A stretch of DNA of 64,000 nt from Sabulicella glaciei (GTDB taxonomy: Bacteria > Pseudomonadota > Alphaproteobacteria > Acetobacterales > Acetobacteraceae). Position 1 is the first letter of the stretch, and each line of letters begins with the position of its first letter. The position numbers were made by a program, and so were the translations under genes. This document shows, piece by piece, positions 28,041 through 37,092 of this stretch. The DNA lies in NCBI RefSeq assembly GCF_026183895.1, contig NZ_JAPFQI010000019.1, forward strand, positions 1 through 64,000, in the 5' to 3' direction. The notes under the pieces are model-generated. The model was not told the DNA's origin. It searched no databases and saw only the letters and a list, made by a program, of their open reading frames with translations.

Positions 28041-29687
28041 ATGAGCGAGAATCACGAGGAGGCGATGGCCGAAGAGCGCGAGGCCATGGAGTTCGACGTG
28101 CTGATCGTCGGCGCCGGGCCCGCCGGCCTCGCCGCCGCGATCCGGCTGAAGCAGCTCTCGCCCGACGCCGCCGTCTGCGTGGTGGAGAAAGGCGGCGAGG
28201 TCGGCGCGCACATCCTTTCGGGCGCGGTGCTCGAGCCGCGTGCGCTGGACGAGCTGATCCCCGACTGGCGGGACGATCCCCCTGCCCTCGCGACGCCGGC
28301 CGGCGAGGACAAGTTCATGCTGCTGACGGAGACGCGGGCCTTCAAGCTGCCCACGCCGCCCAGCATGAACAACCACGGCAACTACATCGTCTCGCTCGGC
28401 AACGTCGTGCGCTGGCTCGGCGCCAAGGCCGAGGCGCTGGGCGTCGAGATCTACCCCGGCTTCGCCGCCTCCGAGACGATCATCGAGGATGGGCAGGTCA
28501 AGGGCGTCGTCGCCGGCGTCATGGGCATCGAGAAGGACGGCGCCAAGGGCGGTGGCTACCAGCCCGGCATGGAGCTGCGCGCCAGCTACACCCTCTTCGG
28601 GGAGGGCTGCCGCGGCTCGCTCACCAAGCGCCTCTTCGAAACCTACAAGCTGCGCGAGGGCGCGGCGCCGCAGACCTATGCCATCGGCATCAAGGAGCTG
28701 TGGGAGATCCCCAGGGAGAAGCACCAGCCCGGCCTCGTCTGGCACTCCGTGGGCTGGCCGCTCCCTTCCGACACCTATGGCGGCTCCTGGCTCTACATGC
28801 TGGGCGAGAACCTGGTTTCCATCGGCTTCGTCGTCGGGCTCGACTACCCGAACCCGTGGCTCTCCCCCTTCGACGAGTTCCAGCGCTTCAAGCACCACCC
28901 CGCCGTGAAGGCGATGCTGGAAGGCGGCAAGCGCATCTCCTACGGCGCCCGCGCGCTGAACGAGGGCGGGTTCCAGGCCATTCCGAAGCTGGTCTTCCCA
29001 GGTGGGGCGCTGATCGGCGATGCGGCGGGCTTCCTGAACGTGCCTAAGATCAAGGGCACCCACACCGCGATGAAGAGCGGCATGCTGGCCGCCGAGGCGA
29101 TCGCCGAGGCGCTGGAAGCCAAGACCCCCGTCCTCGACGCCTATCCGCGCAAGATGGAGGCGTCCTGGGTGTGGGAGGAGCTTCGTGCGGTGCGCAACAT
29201 CCGCTCGGGCTTCGGCAAGTTCGGCTTCTGGGGCGGCATGGCCAATGCCGCGCTCGACACCTACCTGTTCCGCGGCCGCGCGCCCTGGACCATGACGCAC
29301 CACCAGGACCACGAGACGCTGCGCCGCGCCGACGACGCGCCTCGCATCAACTACCCGAAGCCTGATGGCGTGCTGTCTTTCGACCGCCTCTCCTCCGTGT
29401 TCCTGTCGAACACCAATCATGAGGAGAATCAGCCCGCCCACCTGGTCCTGAAGGACCCCGGCCGCTGGCTACCCGAGAATTGGGAGAAGTACCGCTCGCC
29501 CGAAAGCCGCTACTGCCCGGCGGCTGTGTATGAGGCGGTCGGTGTCGAGGAGGGCAATCCCCACCTCGTGATCAACGCGCAGAACTGTGTCCACTGCAAG
29601 ACCTGCGACATCAAGGACCCGACGCAGAACATCGACTGGCGCACGCCGGAAGGCGCGGGCGGGCCGAATTATCCTGGAGGGATGTGA
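28041..29687 (+). CDS. Electron-transfer flavoprotein-ubiquinone oxidoreductase
   Basis: 548 residues: FAD-binding VLIVGAGPAGLAAAIRLKQ, GAHILSGAVLEPRALDELIP, GCRGSLTKRL, GGFQAIPKLVFPGGALIGDAAGF, and a C-terminal ferredoxin-like part with CPAAVYE and NAQNCVHCKTCDIKDP supplying the 4Fe-4S cysteines. It passes electrons from ETF to ubiquinone at the inner membrane, serving acyl-CoA dehydrogenases such as the gcdH product. An earlier in-frame ATG at 28023 has no ribosome binding site. First of five closely packed genes. Confidence 0.95.
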   Translation: MSENHEEAMAEEREAMEFDVLIVGAGPAGLAAAIRLKQLSPDAAVCVVEKGGEVGAHILSGAVLEPRALDELIPDWRDDPPALATPAGEDKFMLLTETRAFKLPTPPSMNNHGNYIVSLGNVVRWLGAKAEALGVEIYPGFAASETIIEDGQVKGVVAGVMGIEKDGAKGGGYQPGMELRASYTLFGEGCRGSLTKRLFETYKLREGAAPQTYAIGIKELWEIPREKHQPGLVWHSVGWPLPSDTYGGSWLYMLGENLVSIGFVVGLDYPNPWLSPFDEFQRFKHHPAVKAMLEGGKRISYGARALNEGGFQAIPKLVFPGGALIGDAAGFLNVPKIKGTHTAMKSGMLAAEAIAEALEAKTPVLDAYPRKMEASWVWEELRAVRNIRSGFGKFGFWGGMANAALDTYLFRGRAPWTMTHHQDHETLRRADDAPRINYPKPDGVLSFDRLSSVFLSNTNHEENQPAHLVLKDPGRWLPENWEKYRSPESRYCPAAVYEAVGVEEGNPHLVINAQNCVHCKTCDIKDPTQNIDWRTPEGAGGPNYPGGM

Positions 29688-29692
29688 TCCGC

Positions 29693-30085
29693 ATGAACGA
29701 CCTCGCGACCCGCGCGCAACCCTGGCTGCTTTCGGCCCTGCGCATCATGGCAGCGCTGCTGCTGATGCAGCACGGCATGCAGAAGATCCTGGGCTGGCCG
29801 CCTTCGGGGCGGCCCATGCCCGAGTTCATGACCCAGTACTGGTTCGCCGGCATCCTGGAACTCGGCGGCGGCGCGCTGCTCGCGATCGGGCTGTTCACGC
29901 GGCCCGTGGCCTTCGTGCTCGCGGGGCTGATGGCCTTCGCCTACTTCCTTGGCCACGCGCCGCGCGGCTTCCTGCCCATCCTGAACGGCGGGAATCTTGC
30001 GATCCTCTTCTGCTTTGTATTCCTGTACCTCTCGGCGGCTGGCGGCGGGCCGCTCTCGCTCGACGCCACCGCCCGGCGGCGCTGA
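29693..30085 (+). CDS. DoxX family membrane protein
   Basis: 130 residues with four predicted membrane segments: LLSALRIMAALLLMQHGMQK, WFAGILELGGGALLAIGLF, VAFVLAGLMAFAYFLGHAP and LAILFCFVFLYLSAAG. The pattern HGMQKxxG and GxxELGGGxLLxxGLFTR is typical of DoxX. Function is poorly defined, with redox links in other bacteria. An alternative GTG start at 29684 would overlap the ETF-QO stop. GGAGG at 29676 favours ATG 29693 by spacing. The stop overlaps the next ATG. Confidence 0.87.
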   Translation: MNDLATRAQPWLLSALRIMAALLLMQHGMQKILGWPPSGRPMPEFMTQYWFAGILELGGGALLAIGLFTRPVAFVLAGLMAFAYFLGHAPRGFLPILNGGNLAILFCFVFLYLSAAGGGPLSLDATARRR

Positions 30086-30285
30086 TGCCGCTCCTTGCCC
30101 TGCTTCGCCAGGGCATGGTGCTTTCCTTGGGCTGGGTGGTGGCGGCAGCGCTGGTGCTGCGCCACCACGGCTTTCCCTGGGCACTCTTGCTTCTCGTCAT
30201 CTGGGCCGCGCTGCTCGTCCGCTTTCAGCGCGCCACCGTCGTCCATGCGCGCAGCATCGCGGGGCTCGACAAGGAAAACTCATGA
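30085..30285 (+). CDS. Small membrane protein
   Basis: 66 residues, ATG in a TGATG overlap with the DoxX gene and its own stop in an ATGA overlap with the GST gene, so it is embedded in a coupled run. Two hydrophobic segments (LSLGWVVAAALVLRHHG and FPWALLLLVIWAALLV) and a charged C-terminus point to a small inner-membrane protein. No family recognised. Confidence 0.6.
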   Translation: MPLLALLRQGMVLSLGWVVAAALVLRHHGFPWALLLLVIWAALLVRFQRATVVHARSIAGLDKENS

Positions 30286-30890
30286 TCCGCATCCATGGCA
30301 CCGCGCGTTCCCGCGCCTTCCGCTGCATCTGGGCCGCCGAGGAGGCGGGGCTTCCCTTTGTGCTGGTGGAAACGGGCTTCGGCGCGGCGCTGCGCTCGGC
30401 CGACCACCTGCGCGTGAACCCCAATGGCAAGATCCCAGCGCTGGAGGATGGCGACCTCGTGCTGTTCGAGAGCCTTGCCATCAACCTGCACCTCGCCCGG
30501 CGCGCCGGTCCGCCGCTGATGCCCGAGGGCGACGACGCGAGCCGCGTCCTGCAGTGGACGCTCTGGGCCGCGACCGAGGTCGAGCCGGCCGCGATGCAAT
30601 GGGCCTACCACACCTATCTCCGTCCCGAGGGCGAGCGCGATGCGGGCCAGGCCGCGCAGGGCGCATCGGGTCTGGGTGCGAGGCTGGACGTCCTCGAATC
30701 GCATCTGGAAGGGCAGCCGCATCTGCTCGGCGAGGCCTTCACCATCGCCGACTGCAACCTTGCGGGCGTTCTCTATGGCGCCTGGTCCAACCGCTTCGAC
30801 TTCGGCGGCCACACGCGCTGCCGCGCCTGGCTGGAGCGCTGCTTCAACCGTCCGGGTGCCCTGGCGGCCCGAAAGCTGCGCGAAGGGTGA
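30282..30890 (+). CDS. Glutathione S-transferase family protein
   Basis: 202 residues: thioredoxin-like N-terminal domain with an Arg-Ala-Phe near the usual active Ser/Cys place (TARSRAFRCIWAAEE), cis-Pro and glutathione contacts in VNPNGKIPALEDGDLVLFESLAIN, then the helical domain with LLGEAFTIADCNLAGVL. Conjugates or reduces with glutathione. Start overlaps the upstream small protein (ATGA), stop overlaps the aldolase-like gene (GTGA). Confidence 0.88.
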   Translation: MIRIHGTARSRAFRCIWAAEEAGLPFVLVETGFGAALRSADHLRVNPNGKIPALEDGDLVLFESLAINLHLARRAGPPLMPEGDDASRVLQWTLWAATEVEPAAMQWAYHTYLRPEGERDAGQAAQGASGLGARLDVLESHLEGQPHLLGEAFTIADCNLAGVLYGAWSNRFDFGGHTRCRAWLERCFNRPGALAARKLREG

Positions 30891-31510
30891 GCGGGTCCCT
30901 GGTCACGGCGGCCCGGCGCCTCGACGCGCTGGGCTTCATGCCGTCGAAATCGGGCAATCTTTCGGTCCGCACGCCGCGTGGCTTCCGCATCACCCCGGCC
31001 GGGCTCCCCTATGCGGAACTGACCGAGGACGCCCTCGTCGAGTGCGATGCCGATGGCGTGCCGTTCAGCGCTTCGCGACGCCCCTCCTCGGAATGGCGCC
31101 TGCACGCGACGCTCTACGCGGCACGGCCGGAGGCGGAGGCGGTCGTCCACACCCACTCCCCCTCCGCGACGGCCCTGTCCTGCGCGCGGCAGCCCATCCC
31201 ACCCTTCCACTACATGGTTCTCCTGGCCGGAGGGACCGACATTCCCTGTGCGCGCCATGCCACTTTCGGCACGGAGGACCTGGCTGTCGAAGCCGCCGTG
31301 GCGCTGGTCGGCCGCCGGGCCTGCCTGCTGGCCAATCACGGCGTGGTCGCTATCGGGGCGAGCCTTTCCGCCGCGGAGACCCTGGCCATGGAGGTGGAGA
31401 ATCTCGCGTCGCAGTATCTCGCCCTACTCGCCGCCGGGCTTCAGCCCGTGATGCTGGACGAGGCGGAACTGGATGAGGCGCGCATGCAATTCGACAGCTA
31501 CGGGCGCTGA
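30887..31510 (+). CDS. Class II aldolase/adducin family protein (aldolase-like)
   Basis: 207 residues from GTG 30887. The catalytic Glu E69 lies in SSEWRLHATLY; zinc ligands H88 and H90 lie in VVHTHSPSATAL and H151 in LLANHGVVAIG. The Ser-rich phosphate site (KSGNLSVR) is kept, so it may be an active fuculose/ribulose-phosphate-type aldolase or epimerase. It closes a run of five overlapping genes starting with ETF-QO. Confidence 0.88.
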   Translation: MSGSLVTAARRLDALGFMPSKSGNLSVRTPRGFRITPAGLPYAELTEDALVECDADGVPFSASRRPSSEWRLHATLYAARPEAEAVVHTHSPSATALSCARQPIPPFHYMVLLAGGTDIPCARHATFGTEDLAVEAAVALVGRRACLLANHGVVAIGASLSAAETLAMEVENLASQYLALLAAGLQPVMLDEAELDEARMQFDSYGR

Positions 31511-31630
31511 CGGGGCGCAACCACGCCCCACGCCCACCTGTTGCATTCTTGCACGAATGCGACGGTACTTGTGGCCGTCGCGCAACGGGGGTTCTGTGCG
31601 ATGCAGGTGGTTCCTGCTAGACCGGGGCCC

Positions 31631-33331
31631 ATGGCCGGAAGCCCCTTTTGCCGCGCGGCGTTGCTGGCCGTCACTCTGCTCGCTGCCTGTGCCGCCGGTG
31701 TCGACGCGCCGGGCCGCGATGGGTCGCTTCGCGCGCCCGTCGCGGGCAATCCCGGCAACGTTTTCGGCAGCTTCCTGGTCGGGCGCTTCGCCGCGGACGA
31801 GCTGGACACGCGCGCCGCCGCCGACAGCCTACTCTCAGCCCTGCGCGCAGAGCCAGATCAGCCAGAGCTGCTGCAGCGCGCCTTCCTGGCGGCGCTGCTA
31901 GACGGGCGGCCCGAGGCGCTTCGCCTCGCGCGCCGCCTGCCGGACAACCTCGCCTCGCAGCTCGTCCTCATGGGCAGCGACGTGGTGAGCGGGCGCTTCG
32001 ACCGCGCCGAGTCCCGCGCCAGGGCCTTGCCGCGTCAGGGGGCGATCCAGGCGCTGCAGCCGGTCATCATCGCCTGGACCCTGGCCGGTCGTGGCCAGTG
32101 GGGCGAAGCATTGGCCTTGCTGCGCCCGCAGGCGGAAGGCGGGCGGTTCCGCGCACTCAACGCGCTGCATGCCGCGCTGATCGCCGACCTCGGCAACCGC
32201 CCGCGCGACGCGGAGCGCTTTGTCCGCCTTGCCCTCGCCGACCAGCCGGAACCGACGCTTCGCCTGTCCCTGCTCGCCGCTTCCATCCTCCATCGCACCG
32301 GCAAGCAGGCCGAGGCATCGCGGCTGCTGGACCGCCTGGCCGAGGGCCATGACGAGTTGGCACTGGCGGCCCTGGAGCCTGCGCGCTCGCAAGTGCTGGC
32401 CGCGCGTGGCATCACCTCGCCTGCGGAGGGCATCGCGGAGGCTTATGTCGCGCTGGGCGCGGCGTTGCGCGGTCAGGGGCTGGAGGAGATGTCCACCCTC
32501 CTCGCCCGGCTGTCCCTGCGCATCCGGCCTGGCTTCGCCCCTGCCCTGCTCCTGCTTGGCGACCAGTTCACGGAGGCAGATCAGTTCGAGGCCGGGCTGG
32601 AGATCCTGGCTGCCATCCCCGCCAATGATCCGCTTGCACCCGCCGCCGCGTTGCGCCGCGCCGGGCTTCTCGACCGTCTCGACCGGTTGGACGAGGCGGA
32701 GCAGATCATTCGCGAGGTGATGGAGATCCTCCCGAATCCGCCGCAGCCGCGCATCCGCCTCGGGGACATCCTCCGCCGCCGCTCCCGCTTCGTCGAGGCG
32801 GCGGTGGCTTATGACGGGGCGATCGAGCGCCTTGGCGTGCCGCGCGCCCATGACTGGCCGCTCTTCTACGCCCGCGGCATCGCGCGCGAGCGCTCGGGCA
32901 ACTGGCCAGGCGCGGAGGCGGACTTCCTCCATGCCCTCGAACTCGCGCCCGAGCAGCCCTTTGTGCTGAACTACCTCGGCTATTCCTGGGCTGACCAGGG
33001 CGTGAATCTGGACCGCGCGCGCGCCATGCTGGAACGCGCGGTGGAGCTTCGCCCGCAGGATGGCAACATCGCCGACAGCATCGGCTGGGTGCTGTTCCGC
33101 CAGGGCGACCATGCCGGCGCGATCCACTGGCTGGAGAAGGCAGTCGAACTGGAGCCGCGCAGCGGCACGATCAACGACCATCTCGGCGACGCCTACTGGG
33201 CTGCGGGCCGCGAAGCGGAGGCACGCTTCCAGTGGCGTCGCGCCCTTACCATGGAAAATGAGCCGGACGAGGCCGCGAAGATCGAGATGAAGCTGCGCGA
33301 CGGGCTGCCACGCCCGGTTCGCCAAGACTGA
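31631..33331 (+). CDS. TPR-repeat lipoprotein
   Basis: 566 residues from ATG 31631. A lipobox-like LLAVTLLAAC places a lipid-modified Cys after a short signal. The rest is tetratricopeptide-like, clearest near the C-terminus: PEQPFVLNYLGYSWADQGVNLDRARAML, DGNIADSIGWVLFRQGDHAGAI and GTINDHLGDAYWAAGREAEA. Probably a periplasm-facing scaffold. It sits three bases from ispE and is probably co-transcribed with it, a pairing seen in other alphaproteobacteria from memory. Confidence 0.85.
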   Translation: MAGSPFCRAALLAVTLLAACAAGVDAPGRDGSLRAPVAGNPGNVFGSFLVGRFAADELDTRAAADSLLSALRAEPDQPELLQRAFLAALLDGRPEALRLARRLPDNLASQLVLMGSDVVSGRFDRAESRARALPRQGAIQALQPVIIAWTLAGRGQWGEALALLRPQAEGGRFRALNALHAALIADLGNRPRDAERFVRLALADQPEPTLRLSLLAASILHRTGKQAEASRLLDRLAEGHDELALAALEPARSQVLAARGITSPAEGIAEAYVALGAALRGQGLEEMSTLLARLSLRIRPGFAPALLLLGDQFTEADQFEAGLEILAAIPANDPLAPAAALRRAGLLDRLDRLDEAEQIIREVMEILPNPPQPRIRLGDILRRRSRFVEAAVAYDGAIERLGVPRAHDWPLFYARGIARERSGNWPGAEADFLHALELAPEQPFVLNYLGYSWADQGVNLDRARAMLERAVELRPQDGNIADSIGWVLFRQGDHAGAIHWLEKAVELEPRSGTINDHLGDAYWAAGREAEARFQWRRALTMENEPDEAAKIEMKLRDGLPRPVRQD

Positions 33332-33334
33332 GCG

Positions 33335-34183
33335 GTGTCCCTGCGCGAGGCCGCGCCGGCCAAGGTCAACCTGTTCCTGCACGTCACGGGGCGCCGCGCG
33401 GACGGCTATCATCTGCTCGACAGCCTCGCCGTCTTCGGGCCCGCCGCGGACGAGTTGCGCGGCGAAAGCGCCTCCAGCCTCTCCCTTCGCGTGGAGGGAC
33501 CGTTCGGCTGCGCGCTGGCTGGGGAAGCGGACAACCTCGTGCTGCGCGCGGCGCGCGCCCTGGCGGAGCGAGGCGGCGTATCTCCCCGTGCCGCGCTGAC
33601 CCTGGTGAAGCGGTTACCCGTTGCCTCGGGCATCGGCGGCGGCTCGGCCGATGCGGCCGCCGCGCTTCGCCTGTTGAACCGCGCCTGGGGCCTGTCCCTC
33701 GACGAGACGGAGTTGCGCGAGGTCGCCTTGCCGCTGGGCGCCGACATCCCGGTCTGTGTCGCCTCGCGCGCTGCGCGTATGGGGGGTGTCGGCGACGTCA
33801 TCACTGAGGCGCCCGCCCTGCCACGATGTGGCCTGCTGCTGGTGAACCCGGGCGTCGCCCTGCCGACACCGGAGGTGTTCCGCGCCCGTTCGGGCGGCTT
33901 CAGCCCCCCGGCCGCGCTGCCCGCCGCTTGGCCCGACGCAGCCGCCATGGCGGCGGATCTGGCGCAACTTGGCAATGACCTGGAGGCGCCAGCCGTCGGG
34001 CTGCGCCCACCCATCGGAGAGGTGCTGTCGGCGCTGCGCGCCCTGCCCGGCTGCCTGCTGGCACGGATGAGCGGATCAGGCGCGACCTGCTTCGGCCTAT
34101 TCGCGACGGCCGAGGAGGCCCGCGCCACCTGCGATGCGCTCCCCGCCGCGTGGTGGCGAGAAGGTGGCGCCCTGACCGGCTGA
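33335..34183 (+). CDS. ispE: 4-diphosphocytidyl-2-C-methyl-D-erythritol kinase
   Basis: 282 residues from GTG 33335. GHMP-kinase features: APAKVNLFLHVTGRRADGYHLLDSL, ATP-binding LPVASGIGGGSADAAAALRLLN, LPLGADIPVCVASRAARMGG and MSGSGATCFGLF. It catalyses the fourth step of the MEP isoprenoid pathway in the cytoplasm. The last chromosomal protein gene before the tRNA-Gln integration site. Confidence 0.95.
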   Translation: MSLREAAPAKVNLFLHVTGRRADGYHLLDSLAVFGPAADELRGESASSLSLRVEGPFGCALAGEADNLVLRAARALAERGGVSPRAALTLVKRLPVASGIGGGSADAAAALRLLNRAWGLSLDETELREVALPLGADIPVCVASRAARMGGVGDVITEAPALPRCGLLLVNPGVALPTPEVFRARSGGFSPPAALPAAWPDAAAMAADLAQLGNDLEAPAVGLRPPIGEVLSALRALPGCLLARMSGSGATCFGLFATAEEARATCDALPAAWWREGGALTG

Positions 34184-34229
34184 CCCCCGGTTCCAGAGGC
34201 AATGATTCTGCCCTATAGGGTGGCGCGGC

Positions 34230-34304
34230 TGGGGCGTAGCCAAGCGGTAAGGCAGCGGTTTTTGGTACCGCCATTCCCAGGTTCGAATCCTGGCGCCCCA
34301 ACCA
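34230..34304 (+). tRNA. tRNA-Gln (TTG anticodon)
   Basis: 75 bases with encoded CCA. The acceptor TGGGGCG pairs with CGCCCCA, the D-arm is GCCAAGCGGTAAGGC, the anticodon stem GCGGT/ACCGC flanks a loop with TTG, the T-arm is CCAGGTTCGAATCCTGG, then discriminator A and CCA. The integrase gene begins 73 bases downstream, so this is the likely attachment gene of the island. Confidence 0.96.
34264..34304 (+). other. Candidate left attachment site (tRNA 3' end)
   Basis: Tyrosine integrases coded beside a tRNA usually recombine within the anticodon-to-CCA part of that tRNA. This segment is the only candidate here. No second copy of it was found in the rest of the window, so the right junction would lie beyond 64,000 or has decayed. 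Confidence 0.4.
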
Positions 34305-34376
34305 GACCGGACGGATTCCCAAGGAAATCAGGAGCTTCACGGCGGGCGCGGCCCGAACCGGAGGCTGCCTCGTCCC

Positions 34377-36575
34377 ATGGTCCCCATCTGTGGTCCCCAG
34401 AATGGTCCCCAGGGTGCCTGTCCCGCCCGTCCGCGCCCGCGATCTCAGGCGGCAGGCGCACCCACCCACCTTCTGCTTCGGCCGGGCGGCTACACCTGGC
34501 GCCGGCGCCTCCCGCCCCCATCAGGTGCGCCACGCACTCTTGTGGCGAAACGGCGCGAGGTCCGGCTATCTCTGAGGACCGGGAGCCTCGCCCACGCGCG
34601 GATCCTCGCCCTGCAACTCGACGCCTTCTTCGCCCGGACCGCCGCCATGCGCTCAATCAGCCCGGAAACCCTTGCCGACCTTTTGGCGGAATATCGTGAT
34701 GACCTCGTCCAGCGCCTCGCCGTGCAGCGAGTGCGGGCTGGAGGGGGCTCGGACGCGCGAACGTCAACAGTGGTCGGAACGCTGTCGCCCACGCAGACGC
34801 GCGCCCTTCTCGATGGGCTCATGGGAGCGGAACCGGGCGACACGCTCGGACGCGGGACTACGGCGCTGCTCGCCGAAGCGGCCGCGCCACATTCAGATCA
34901 GCTAGTACGCACGCAGTCCCTGTCCTTACGCGAGGCACGTGCCCAAAGATCGCTCGGGCGGGCCGCCGTGTTCCAGGCTGCCGTCCACGGCCTCGATATG
35001 GAACTTGCGCGGGATGATCTCGCTGGCTTCCTGGACCGGCGTGGCATCGCCCTCACCCCCGACAAGCGGCTGCTGGCCGAGGAAGGGGCACTGAAGACCC
35101 AGGCCTGGGCGCATCGAGAGATGGCCAACCGCGAGCGCGCGCCAGCCACAGAACCCTGGCAGGACCCTGTCCTGCGGATCTCTATCTCACTGAAGCATGC
35201 AGATTCCCCTGTAGACAAAGCTTCGCCGCTGGTGGTTCCCCCCACTCTTCCGCCCGCTGTCGACCGCGCGGCCACGAACCCATCCGTCGCACCTGCACCG
35301 GTCTCAGGAGCCGTTGCAACTCCGACACCAACGGGAGCCGGCGAAAAGACCGAGGCACCCCTGGTGTCGGTCCTTGCCCAGCGCTGGATCGACGAAGGTC
35401 GGTCGGGCGACCCACGCGCCGCTAAGAACGCAAAGGTCCGCGTCAGCACGGTCAGCGACCGCATCCTCGCACGTCGCATGTTTCTCGATCTGATCGGCGA
35501 TATGCCGGCCCAGGCTCTTGTCCCAGAGGTCGCTGATCGGTTCGTTGCGGTGCTCGGGAGGCTTCCAGCACGACACGGAAAGGGTGAGTACAAGAACCTG
35601 ACGCCGAGGCAAGCCATCGAATACGCTGACAGCATGGACCTCCGGGCCTGCGCGACCGGCGACGAGGACGCGCCCACCGTGCCGCGGCTGTCCCTGGCAA
35701 CGGTCAACCGATACCTGAGTGCGCTCGCACCTGCCCTTGACGGCAACGCCCCGCTGGACCGACACGGACGGACCGCCCTGGTCGCGGCACGATACACGAA
35801 GGCGCAGGTTGAGGCGGAGCCGACTTTCGTGCGGAAGCAGCTCGACGATGACCAGCTGCACCGGATCTTTCACGGGCCCCTCTTCCTGGGGCACGACGGC
35901 AGCCGCGATCGCGGGAAGCCTGGACCCTACTTGGTCCGGGATGGCATGTACTGGACACCACTTCTCGCCCTCTACGGCGGCGCCTGCCTTGAGGAGGTCC
36001 TGCAACTCCGGCCCAAGGACATTGTCCGCCGTGACGGGGTGGCCCTGATGTGCATCGGCGCCGACGGTGCAAAGGTGAAGGGACTCAACCGGCGCCGTGA
36101 CGTGCCGCTGCACGACGCACTTATCCGGCTTGGATTTCTGGACTGGGTTGAGGAAGCGCGACGCAATGGCCAGGCAAGGCTCTTCCCGGAGGTGCGGCGT
36201 GGTGGCTCGGATGGACGCTTCGGCCACGCAGAGACACAGCGCCACACGGCCTATCGTCGCGCAGTCGGGATCACCGGCCGCGGGGCTGACATCCACGGGC
36301 TCCGACATACCTTTTCAAATCGCCTCTTCCGAACGGGGGTCAATCAAGCCGCGATTGCCGACCTTATGGGGCACGCGCGGACAGGCATTACAGCCGCCAC
36401 CTATGGCGGCGATTTCATGGAAACCGACCTCGCGACTGTGGTGAACCGGATTTCCTTTCCGGCTGTTGACCTGAATCGCCTGATCGAGGCTGCCGGTAGT
36501 CTTCGAGCATCCCAGCCGCCACGCCGGCTGCGCGGGAAACCACGCAGCATACGGGCTCCGGGCGCTGAGACGTGA
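34377..36575 (+). CDS. Tyrosine-type site-specific integrase
   Basis: 732 residues. The N-terminal part resembles the DUF6538 region of large alphaproteobacterial integrases (GGYTWRRRLPPP, KRREVRLSLRTGSLAHAR). The C-terminal catalytic domain shows HGLRHTFSNRLF (H640, R643), LMGHARTG (H665) and AATYGG with nucleophile Y676. The first catalytic Arg, expected in a GARxEE motif, reads GGACLEEV, so C537 (codon TGC at 35985) replaces it. This would impair strand cleavage unless another residue compensates. The ATG lies within the direct repeats, so the true start may be slightly further in. It presumably drove insertion at tRNA-Gln. Confidence 0.88.
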   Translation: MVPICGPQNGPQGACPARPRPRSQAAGAPTHLLLRPGGYTWRRRLPPPSGAPRTLVAKRREVRLSLRTGSLAHARILALQLDAFFARTAAMRSISPETLADLLAEYRDDLVQRLAVQRVRAGGGSDARTSTVVGTLSPTQTRALLDGLMGAEPGDTLGRGTTALLAEAAAPHSDQLVRTQSLSLREARAQRSLGRAAVFQAAVHGLDMELARDDLAGFLDRRGIALTPDKRLLAEEGALKTQAWAHREMANRERAPATEPWQDPVLRISISLKHADSPVDKASPLVVPPTLPPAVDRAATNPSVAPAPVSGAVATPTPTGAGEKTEAPLVSVLAQRWIDEGRSGDPRAAKNAKVRVSTVSDRILARRMFLDLIGDMPAQALVPEVADRFVAVLGRLPARHGKGEYKNLTPRQAIEYADSMDLRACATGDEDAPTVPRLSLATVNRYLSALAPALDGNAPLDRHGRTALVAARYTKAQVEAEPTFVRKQLDDDQLHRIFHGPLFLGHDGSRDRGKPGPYLVRDGMYWTPLLALYGGACLEEVLQLRPKDIVRRDGVALMCIGADGAKVKGLNRRRDVPLHDALIRLGFLDWVEEARRNGQARLFPEVRRGGSDGRFGHAETQRHTAYRRAVGITGRGADIHGLRHTFSNRLFRTGVNQAAIADLMGHARTGITAATYGGDFMETDLATVVNRISFPAVDLNRLIEAAGSLRASQPPRRLRGKPRSIRAPGAET
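34378..34411 (+). repeat. Three direct TGGTCCCCA repeats
   Basis: TGGTCCCCA occurs at 34378-34386, 34391-34399 and 34403-34411, spaced 13 and 12 bases, roughly one helical turn, between the tRNA and the integrase body. They resemble arm-type binding repeats of tyrosine integrases; the role is inferred. Confidence 0.5.
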
Positions 36576-37092
36576 GGTCGCCCGACTGCATGCTGCTGGA
36601 ACCGGTGGTGGCAGAGCGCCGGCACGCCGATCGGAGTCGAAGCCACACAGGTTCAAATCGGGGACACGCAACCGACGATCCCAATACGTGTCCGTTGCAA
36701 TCTGACGAAACTCGAAAGAAATTCTCCTCGTAGACGAACGAAGGTACCTCTTGGGCTTCAGCAGCCGGTCGGCTGCGGTGCCGCGATCTCGGACCCATTC
36801 TGTCCGCCCCAACCCGCGCAGACTTCTACCAGTTTGTCAGTGGCGGCGCAGAGTTGGCCCAATCCCTTTCCTCGCTGCGGATATGTGGCAAGCATAGCCG
36901 GAAAATCATCGCCAAGCGTGCTGTTTGCTTAGTTCTGGCTGTCTGTGTTGCAGCTTGCGCCTACGCTTATCGATGGCCCAAGGGCACTATTTGTGGAGCG
37001 GGTTACAGAAACTCTCGCGCCGGGCCGCACCGTGACCATGTCTGTTGCGGTTGCAGCCGCCTCTTCGACACCATCCGCCCGGGGCCTACCCT
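36576..37092. other. Intergenic region after integrase
   Basis: No gene supported across these 517 bases. It holds copy 1 of the 54-bp repeat and a mixed remnant sequence; short open frames here lack ribosome binding sites and known motifs. Confidence 0.5.
36662..36715 (+). repeat. 54-bp imperfect direct repeat, copy 1
   Basis: Begins GGACACGCAACCGACG and includes TACGTGTC and TCTGACGAA. It matches 55028-55081 in the same orientation at 47 of 54 positions. The core contains an inverted repeat, CGCAACCGAC against GTCCGTTGCA here (8 of 10 paired); copy 2 has the perfect form. Confidence 0.7.
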
